A DNA stretch of 5,049 nt, taken from assembly GCA_030595525.1 (NCBI GenBank), contig JAUVDD010000145.1, positions 1-5,049 of the forward strand, in the 5' to 3' direction. Source of the stretch: Puniceicoccales bacterium. Lineage in GTDB: Bacteria > Verrucomicrobiota > Verrucomicrobiia > Opitutales > Oceanipulchritudinaceae. How positions within the stretch are numbered: position 1 is the first letter of the stretch; each line of letters begins with the position of its first letter. The translations under genes were made by a program, and so were the position numbers. Below, piece by piece: positions 1 to 5,049 of this stretch. The notes beneath the pieces are model-generated. The model saw only the letters and a program-made list of their open reading frames with translations. It was not told the origin of the DNA and searched no databases.

Positions 1-863
1 GGGACAAGGAGCGGATTGGGGAATTTGCCAACCGGGCAAGGGTCTGTCCCCTTGGATCCGGGGCCATCGCAGGAACGACTTTACCCATCGACAGGGAATT
101 TGCGGCCAGGGAACTGGGATTCGTCGATGAATCCGGAAATCCTATTGTCACTCGCAACTCGATGGACGCAGTAGCGGATCGCGATCTGTTTATTGAATTC
201 GCCAACTGTTGTGCCTTGATCGCCACCCACCTTTCCCGGGTAGCAGAGGATATAATTCTCTGGAGCAGCGCGGAATTTGGATTTGTCCGCTTACCGGATG
301 CCTACACGACCGGATCCAGTCTGATGCCACAGAAAAAGAACCCGGATTCACTTGAATTGATCCGGGGAAAATCAGCACGTGTGATGGGACATGTCAGTGC
401 GCTGTTGACTCTGGTCAAGGGTTTGCCGCTTACCTACAACCGGGATCTTCAGGAGGATAAGCCGCCGGTATTTGAAGCATTTGATGTGACCCTTGATTGC
501 CTGCTGGTTCTCGAGGGCACCCTCGAAGGAATGCAGGTCAACAAGGAAGCCTGCAAGAAAGCTGTCTCAGATCCATTACTCCTGGCGACAGACTTGGTGG
601 ATTATCTTGTCCTCAAAGGTGTCCCTTTCCGCGACGCTCACCACGTAGTCGGTGCACTTGTTGCCTTGTCGGAGCACAGTGTTTGTCCGCTCAACGCAAT
701 CCCCTTGGATGAGGCACAAAAGATTTGCGACAAGATAGAAGCAGACTGGGTAGATTGTTTCTCCGTTAAGAAAGCCTTGGCGGGTCGGGAACGTCCGGGC
801 ATGCCGGGACCCGGACAAATTCAATCCGAGCTTAATCGCTGGAGCGGGATTCTGGAAAGCTAA
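1..863 (+). CDS. argH: Argininosuccinate lyase, C-terminal part (5' end outside window)
   Basis: This enzyme cleaves argininosuccinate to arginine and fumarate in the cytoplasm, the last step of arginine synthesis. The frame is open from the left edge (first full codon at 3) to TAA at 861-863, giving 286 visible residues. The family is usually about 460 residues, so about 175 N-terminal residues are missing, and the ATG at 162 is internal. The first visible residues ([20 protein letters not shown]) align with the middle of E. coli ArgH as I recall it. The fumarase/aspartase superfamily signature [12 protein letters not shown] lies at visible residues 104-115 (nt 312-347); its flexible loop carries the catalytic serine. 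It is followed by the conserved [17 protein letters not shown] and the ArgH-typical [12 protein letters not shown]. The C-terminal segment ([17 protein letters not shown]) replaces the commoner G-G-x-S/T-P-x-x-V pattern but sits where expected. No frameshift or lost motif is visible. A transporter gene starts 5 bases downstream, suggesting one transcript. Confidence 0.96.
   Translation, partial: DKERIGEFANRARVCPLGSGAIAGTTLPIDREFAARELGFVDESGNPIVTRNSMDAVADRDLFIEFANCCALIATHLSRVAEDIILWSSAEFGFVRLPDAYTTGSSLMPQKKNPDSLELIRGKSARVMGHVSALLTLVKGLPLTYNRDLQEDKPPVFEAFDVTLDCLLVLEGTLEGMQVNKEACKKAVSDPLLLATDLVDYLVLKGVPFRDAHHVVGALVALSEHSVCPLNAIPLDEAQKICDKIEADWVDCFSVKKALAGRERPGMPGPGQIQSELNRWSGILES
854..859 (+). 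promoter_or_regulatory. Possible ribosome binding site for the GTG-started MFS gene
   Basis: GGAAAG lies inside the last codons of argH, 9 bases before the GTG at 869. It is a partial match to the Shine-Dalgarno consensus. It supports the GTG start and suggests that translation of the transporter is coupled to argH termination. The match is modest and could be chance. Confidence 0.35.
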
Positions 864-868
864 AGTCC

Positions 869-2278
869 GTGGCAACCGATGCCAACATCGAGGCGCAAGG
901 ACACGATGTAGTTTCACCGTTCTCCGGTCCATATGCAAAGATCCTGAGATTCAGTTTCTTCAATGCCTCGACATGGTTAATCGGCTTGGGCACTCCGATG
1001 GTCCTGTTGGCGACGGAATTGGGAGCTAACTCGTTTGAAGTCGGATTGGCCTACTCATTCGTATTTCTTCTTTTGCCGGTACAAATTGTGGCAACAGCCT
1101 TTCTGCCAAAACTCGGTTATAAAAAGCAGATAATAATGGCCTGGATAGCCCGTGGTTCGTCGCTGATCATTCCATTCTACTTGGCATTCCTGGCACCAAC
1201 AGAACCTACCCGATGGATGGTTCAAGCACTGATTCTTTCGGCATTTCTATTTTCATTTTTCCGAACATTTGGAAGTTGTGCCCTGCCCCCGATGATGTAC
1301 GCAATTCTTCCGGATTCGGTTCGTGGAAAATTCTTCAGTACGGACCAGGCGATCGTTGGTATTGCTGGAATAACAACCTTAATCCTCTTTGCCGGGCTCT
1401 TTAATTACTTTCCGACCTACACTGCTTTTGCCGCCCAATATGCGTATGCTCTCTTTGCCGTTGTCATGACAATTTACTACATGGCACGGATAAAAGAACC
1501 TCCAAAACCTCTCGAAACGAAACTCAAGGACATTGCCATTGAGACTCCTATTATCTGTCTGAGGAAATCGCCTTTCCGACAATATTTGGTTTTCATGCTG
1601 ATATCCGCATTGATGGGAACCGCCTTTGTTCCGCTGGTGACCTATTTTCTCAAGGTGGAACTGGAATTGGGAATGGCCCAGATCATGTTGCTTACGGCGG
1701 TCCAATACTGTGGTGCCATCCTGGGAACTGTCATCATGCGGGAAAGAATCGATAAATTCGGTGCCAAGCCCGTTTTTCGACTTTCCCTGATCCTCAGTGC
1801 AATAATCAGCGCTTACTGGTTCTTCCTGGTCACAGGGTTATTCCCGCAGTTAAAACACGGGTTGATTGTTGCATACTTCCTGTTCGGTATATCCGCCAGC
1901 CAATGGATTACCTCTCATTTAAAGTACATGCCCCGGGTCTGTGATGAACAAAAGCGGGCCTTGCACATATCGGTTCATGCGGCGGCAGTTGGTGTGATCG
2001 GTGGATTGGCGCCAATCATCTGGGGATACATGGTAAAGGTGCCGGGAATGCAACCCGGGATCCAATTGGATGTTTTTGCGATCTACTTTCTGGCACTCCT
2101 GGTGGCGCAATTGGTTCTTTTCTTCTACGTGCCACAACTCACATCCGAGCATCGTGATCGTCCTTCCCTGGAAGCCAGCTCTACGCTCATTCGCCCGTTC
2201 CGTTACGTTGGTCAGCTGATCAATATTATTCCAGATCAGAGAAAACCACAGGACGAAGACTCACAAGGACGCGATTGA
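869..2278 (+). CDS. Major facilitator superfamily transporter, 12 TM, substrate unknown
   Basis: This is a predicted inner-membrane secondary transporter of 469 residues. Hydrophobic segments fall near residues 24-49, 58-80, 90-110, 117-140, 158-180, 188-205, 236-260, 268-290, 303-323, 331-349, 368-388 and 400-421. That is the 6+6 MFS layout, with a cytoplasmic loop of about 30 residues (206-235) between the halves. Loops 2-3 (LPKLGYKKQ, 79-87) and 8-9 (RERIDKFGAKP, 291-301) resemble the basic MFS motif A. A PDSVRGKFF segment (148-156) in the loop after TM4 resembles one seen in many MFS proteins. The start is GTG; the first in-frame ATG (codon 45) would cut away TM1. The tail after TM12 is about 45 residues, hydrophilic and charged. 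The gene begins 5 bases after argH, so co-transcription is likely. Substrate and direction cannot be read from sequence; export of an amino acid or metabolite is only a guess from position. MFS membership is fairly secure, the subfamily is not. Confidence 0.85.
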   Translation: MATDANIEAQGHDVVSPFSGPYAKILRFSFFNASTWLIGLGTPMVLLATELGANSFEVGLAYSFVFLLLPVQIVATAFLPKLGYKKQIIMAWIARGSSLIIPFYLAFLAPTEPTRWMVQALILSAFLFSFFRTFGSCALPPMMYAILPDSVRGKFFSTDQAIVGIAGITTLILFAGLFNYFPTYTAFAAQYAYALFAVVMTIYYMARIKEPPKPLETKLKDIAIETPIICLRKSPFRQYLVFMLISALMGTAFVPLVTYFLKVELELGMAQIMLLTAVQYCGAILGTVIMRERIDKFGAKPVFRLSLILSAIISAYWFFLVTGLFPQLKHGLIVAYFLFGISASQWITSHLKYMPRVCDEQKRALHISVHAAAVGVIGGLAPIIWGYMVKVPGMQPGIQLDVFAIYFLALLVAQLVLFFYVPQLTSEHRDRPSLEASSTLIRPFRYVGQLINIIPDQRKPQDEDSQGRD

Positions 2279-2328
2279 GCGAATTTCCGGAATTGCCATT
2301 GTTTTAAAAACCAGCAAACTCGGATCTC

Positions 2329-2721
2329 ATGAAAATCAGAACTGTCTTAGGAGTCGTTTCGCTATTCTGCCTGATCCTGATCGGGATTACCGGGTGTGAG
2401 ACGACCGGGGTCAAGGAAGGTGCGCAGGATGCAGTTGGATGGGTGCGCAGTGAGCTGAAGGTAGCCCTATCTGAAAACCTTACTGATGTGAACAACGCCA
2501 TCGAGGCAGTTTGTAAGGATCTCAAGCTTTTCCAAATCTCCAAGGAACGGGATTTGCTGACCGGAATATTCCTTTACCGCAATGCCAAGAATGAGAAGAT
2601 CACTCTCACCACAGAAGCAAAAACAAGCGAAATTACCGAGCTGCGAATCCAAGTTGGTTTAGTCGGTGATAAAGCCCAATCCGAATTGATTCTGGAGAAA
2701 ATCAGGGAACAGTTGAAATAA
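2329..2721 (+). CDS. Small predicted lipoprotein, DUF3568-like
   Basis: This 130-residue protein has a classic lipoprotein signal peptide: basic start (MKIR), hydrophobic core (residues 6-20) and lipobox I-T-G-C, with C23 as the predicted lipidated cysteine. The mature part is about 108 residues. It begins with a short polar linker (ETTGVKEGAQDAVGWV). Then come a likely helix (about 42-66), strands around LTGIFLYRN, KITLTTEAK and TELRIQVG (about 78-110), and a final helix (114-129). This order, with a G-E/S-L-K stretch, a T/I-E-L-R-I-x-V-G strand and a terminal helix, resembles the uncharacterised DUF3568 family as I remember it; I could not run a profile search. The function is unknown. Residues E25 and T26 follow the cysteine, so there is no aspartate inner-membrane retention signal at +2 and outer-membrane sorting is the default guess. 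The Shine-Dalgarno is weak: only GGA, 4 bases before the ATG. The gene lies 50 bases after the transporter and may share its transcript. Confidence 0.85.
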   Translation: MKIRTVLGVVSLFCLILIGITGCETTGVKEGAQDAVGWVRSELKVALSENLTDVNNAIEAVCKDLKLFQISKERDLLTGIFLYRNAKNEKITLTTEAKTSEITELRIQVGLVGDKAQSELILEKIREQLK

Positions 2722-2725
2722 CTGT
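2709..2725. other. Weak inverted repeat between convergent genes
   Basis: ACAGTT (2709-2714) and AACTGT (2720-2725) can form a 6-bp stem with a 5-base loop, spanning the stop codon of the lipoprotein gene. The stem is AT-rich and no run of T follows on the plus strand. On the minus strand a short GATTTTCT stretch lies a few bases past it. It may be a poor bidirectional terminator for the two converging genes, or chance. The remaining bases of the 32-base gap show no other signal. Confidence 0.2.
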
Positions 2726-2753
2726 ATTGCTGTAGATCTCGTTCCTTCAGACC

Positions 2754-5049
2754 TTAGCTAATCCACCAGGCGTATGCTTTGCGGATGCCTCTTCCGATAT
2801 CCTCGAAGATCAGGTAGACCATCGGGACCAGAAACAGCGTTAGGAAAGTGGCGAAGGCAATGCCACCAGCGAGGGAAACAGCCATCGGCATCAGGAACTG
2901 TGCCTGCTTGCTCTTCTCCAGGAGAAGCGGAGTCAGTCCACCAATCGTGGTGAGGGATGTGAGGAAAATTGGCCGGAAACGAGCGTCACCCGCGTATGAG
3001 ATGGCACGCAGGAGTGAGAAATTATCCAACTTTCGCTTCCGGTTAATATAATCCACCAGCACCAGACTGTCGTTAACCACGACCCCCATTAGAGCGAGCA
3101 TCCCGAACACGGACATGATACTCAGCATATCGCCGCGAATAAGGTGGAATCCGATAGCCCCAATTACACTGAAGGGAATAATCAACATGACTATAAGGGG
3201 CTGAATGTACGATCGAAACACAATTGCCAGCATCCCATAGATCGCAAACAAGACCATGATTACGCTATATTGAAGGCTTTCAAAGCTCTCCCGTTGTTCA
3301 CGAGCCTCTCCTTCCAGCGAAAAAGACACTTCCGGATGAGTCAGGAGCAACTCGGGCAGATAGTTCTCCACCAAATCGGCTTTGACCACTTCCACATCTC
3401 CAACGCCTTCCTCGATGTCAGCGGTAATACTCAATATTCTGTTCCGGTCGACTCGACGAATAGAAGGAAGGCTTTTGCCCATTTCCACATCGGCCACTTC
3501 TGCAAAAGGCACTTGCTGTCCATTAGGAGTGCGGATTCGCATGTTCTCCAGATTGTCCAGGCTTCTGCGTTCCTCGTAAGGATAGCGGACCATTACCCGG
3601 ATATCGTCCCGACCCCGCTGAAACCGTTGAGCCTGCTGACCGTAGAATGCACGGCGCACCTGACGGGCAAGATCTTCTGGAGTAAGCCCGAGGTTGGTCG
3701 CAGCCGGCTTGAGTTTCAGCTTGAGCTCATCCTTTCCTGATTCGAAGGAATCAGCGATATCCACCACTCCGGGATAAGTTTCCAATTGAACCTTGATCAG
3801 GGCAGCAAGTTCATCCAGCTGATCGAAGTCTGGTCCGGATAGCTGAACATCGATAGGAGCACCCACACCGGACCGGGAGAAAATATAACTTATTTCACCT
3901 CCCGGAATTATACCAACCTTGTCACGCCACATGTTTGAAACATTGGGTGCTGAGACCTCAGGATGGCGTGTTTCGCTGGATTCAAGTTCCAGCATGACTT
4001 CGCCTTGGTGACTCTGTCCAGAGCTACCACCACCTCGCCGATCCCCAAATGGCTGACCGCCAACTGTCATGAGAATGTTAAGAGCTGTGGTATCCCCGTA
4101 TTGCTCGTTCAGCTCCTTCTTTACTGATACAGCTGCCCCGTTGATCTGGCGAACATATCCCTCGGTGATTTCAACCGGTGTCCCGACTGGCATATTCAGC
4201 TTTACCGTTACCGTATCCCCTTCAATTCTCGGAAAAAAGAAGAACTGCATTCGCCCAGTGAAGATGACTGCCAGCATCAAGACAAAAATGACGACGAATA
4301 CCGATGTCACGCTGTAGCGATTCTTGATCGCTCCATGCAGCATCTTTCGGTAAACGACATGGATAAACCACTCCAGTCCATCGGCGATTTTCCTTTGTGT
4401 CCGGATTATAAAACCGTGCTTCTTTCGACGTTCCCCCAGATGTGTGAGGTAACTCATGTGGGCCGGCAAAACCAGTTTCGATTGTACGAGGGAAAATCCC
4501 AAAACAACAATGATAACAACAGCGATCACCGAAAAGAAAGCGCCACGACGCCCGGGAATCATCATTAACGGAATGAAGGCAATCATCGTGGTGAGTACAC
4601 CAAAAGTAACTGGAACACTCACCTCATGAGTTCCCTTGATGGCTGCCTCAGTGGGATCTCCACCTTTTCGCATATGCCGGAAAATGTTTTCCCCTGTAAC
4701 AATTGCGTCATCCACAACAATGCCCAGCACCATGATGAAGGCGAACGTGGAAAGCAGGTTCAAGGAAATGCCGAAAATCGGCATCAAGGCGAGCCCGCCT
4801 AGAAAACTAACAGGTACTCCAATGGCCACAAATGCCGCTACGGAAAACCTCAAAAACAAGGCAAGTATCAGAAAAACCAATAGCCCTCCCCACATCAGAC
4901 TGCTGGACAGGGTTGATAAACGATCCGAGATGGTTTTGGACATGTCATCCCAAACAGTCAGAGACACGCCCTCAGGCAGGGAAGCTGCTGACCGCTCAAT
5001 GTAGTCCTTCACGATCGTGGCAATTTCAATCACATCCTGGTCACCTACC
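2754..5049 (-). CDS. RND-superfamily efflux permease (AcrB/HAE-like), N-terminus outside window
   Basis: This is the inner-membrane subunit of a proton-driven tripartite efflux pump, which would export compounds with a periplasmic adaptor and an outer-membrane channel. The frame is open to the right edge and ends at TAA (2756-2754), leaving 764 visible residues. The family is usually 1,000-1,050 residues, so about 285 are missing (TM1 and most of the first periplasmic loop); the in-frame GTG at 5033 is internal. Visible parts (numbered from the first full codon) are TM2-TM6 (about 50-194), TM7 (about 247-265), the second large periplasmic domain (about 266-590) and TM8-TM12 (about 593-747). 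TM4 carries GIVVDDAIVTGENIFR; its D113-D114 (nt 4712-4707) match the AcrB proton-relay pair D407/D408. In TM10, VVVNDSLVLVDY has Asn-Asp where AcrB has K940-N941. The TM11 segment LTSLTTIGGLTPLLLE is typical. The visible frame is intact. The substrate is unknown. It runs convergent to the lipoprotein gene; any adaptor gene would lie beyond the right edge. Confidence 0.95.
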   Translation of the reverse strand, partial: VGDQDVIEIATIVKDYIERSAASLPEGVSLTVWDDMSKTISDRLSTLSSSLMWGGLLVFLILALFLRFSVAAFVAIGVPVSFLGGLALMPIFGISLNLLSTFAFIMVLGIVVDDAIVTGENIFRHMRKGGDPTEAAIKGTHEVSVPVTFGVLTTMIAFIPLMMIPGRRGAFFSVIAVVIIVVLGFSLVQSKLVLPAHMSYLTHLGERRKKHGFIIRTQRKIADGLEWFIHVVYRKMLHGAIKNRYSVTSVFVVIFVLMLAVIFTGRMQFFFFPRIEGDTVTVKLNMPVGTPVEITEGYVRQINGAAVSVKKELNEQYGDTTALNILMTVGGQPFGDRRGGGSSGQSHQGEVMLELESSETRHPEVSAPNVSNMWRDKVGIIPGGEISYIFSRSGVGAPIDVQLSGPDFDQLDELAALIKVQLETYPGVVDIADSFESGKDELKLKLKPAATNLGLTPEDLARQVRRAFYGQQAQRFQRGRDDIRVMVRYPYEERRSLDNLENMRIRTPNGQQVPFAEVADVEMGKSLPSIRRVDRNRILSITADIEEGVGDVEVVKADLVENYLPELLLTHPEVSFSLEGEAREQRESFESLQYSVIMVLFAIYGMLAIVFRSYIQPLIVMLIIPFSVIGAIGFHLIRGDMLSIMSVFGMLALMGVVVNDSLVLVDYINRKRKLDNFSLLRAISYAGDARFRPIFLTSLTTIGGLTPLLLEKSKQAQFLMPMAVSLAGGIAFATFLTLFLVPMVYLIFEDIGRGIRKAYAWWIS

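Noticed and set aside
804..814. Perfect inverted repeat CCGGG-A-CCCGG near the end of argH
   Set aside because: It falls on Pro-Gly-Pro-Gly codons, has a one-base centre that cannot form a hairpin loop, and has no T run. It is most likely a by-product of coding.
576..938. 120-codon minus-strand open frame across the argH/MFS junction
   Set aside because: It is antisense to conserved argH codons and the start of the MFS gene, with no recognisable protein features.
2706..2745. Outer stem GGAAC (2706-2710) with GTTCC (2741-2745) around the convergent gap
   Set aside because: Five base pairs across a 30-base interior, overlapping the inner ACAGTT/AACTGT stem at one base and without a T tract, is too weak to call a terminator.
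3144..3740. 198-codon plus-strand open frame opposite the RND gene
   Set aside because: It lies wholly antisense to a well-conserved RND coding frame, and its translation shows no domain, signal peptide or family pattern. It is a shadow frame.
4636..5004. 122-codon plus-strand open frame opposite the RND TM2-TM4 region
   Set aside because: It is antisense to the D-D motif region of the permease; the met/ser-rich translation is typical of the complement of membrane-helix codons.
1..5049. Search for CRISPR repeats, insertion sequences, attachment sites, tRNA or riboswitch elements
   Set aside because: Nearly all of the window is occupied by four long conserved or intact coding frames, and the gaps are 5, 50 and 32 bases. 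I saw no tandem or spaced repeats, transposase motifs or tRNA cloverleaf signals.

Overview
The window looks like chromosomal sequence from a Gram-negative bacterium. An inner-membrane RND efflux permease and a small lipoprotein with a clear lipobox both fit a double-membrane cell. Base composition looks roughly balanced between AT and GC by eye. The lineage cannot be fixed from the sequence. The protein style would suit Verrucomicrobiota or a related marine group, but this is a weak impression. I see no insertion sequences, phage genes, CRISPR repeats, tRNAs, rRNAs or origin-like repeats.

Layout. Three genes run on the plus strand. The 3' part of argH (argininosuccinate lyase, last step of arginine synthesis) ends at 863. 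Five bases later a GTG codon starts a 469-residue, 12-helix major facilitator superfamily transporter (869-2278). After a 50-base gap comes a 130-residue predicted lipoprotein resembling the uncharacterised DUF3568 family (2329-2721). The fourth gene is on the minus strand and converges on the lipoprotein gene with a 32-base gap. It is a large RND-superfamily efflux permease (2754 to the right edge) whose first roughly 285 residues lie outside the window.

How the genes relate. The spacing of argH and the transporter gene suggests co-transcription, and the lipoprotein gene may be read from the same message because no convincing terminator separates them. Nothing in the sequence shows that the transporter carries arginine or an arginine-related compound. 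The RND gene is a separate, convergent unit. Its membrane-fusion partner, if adjacent, should lie upstream of it, beyond the right edge.

Overall this is an ordinary housekeeping-plus-transport region. I found no evidence of a new biological system. The points most worth checking are the RND permease's altered proton-relay position in TM10, the small lipoprotein of unknown function, and the close argH-transporter pairing.
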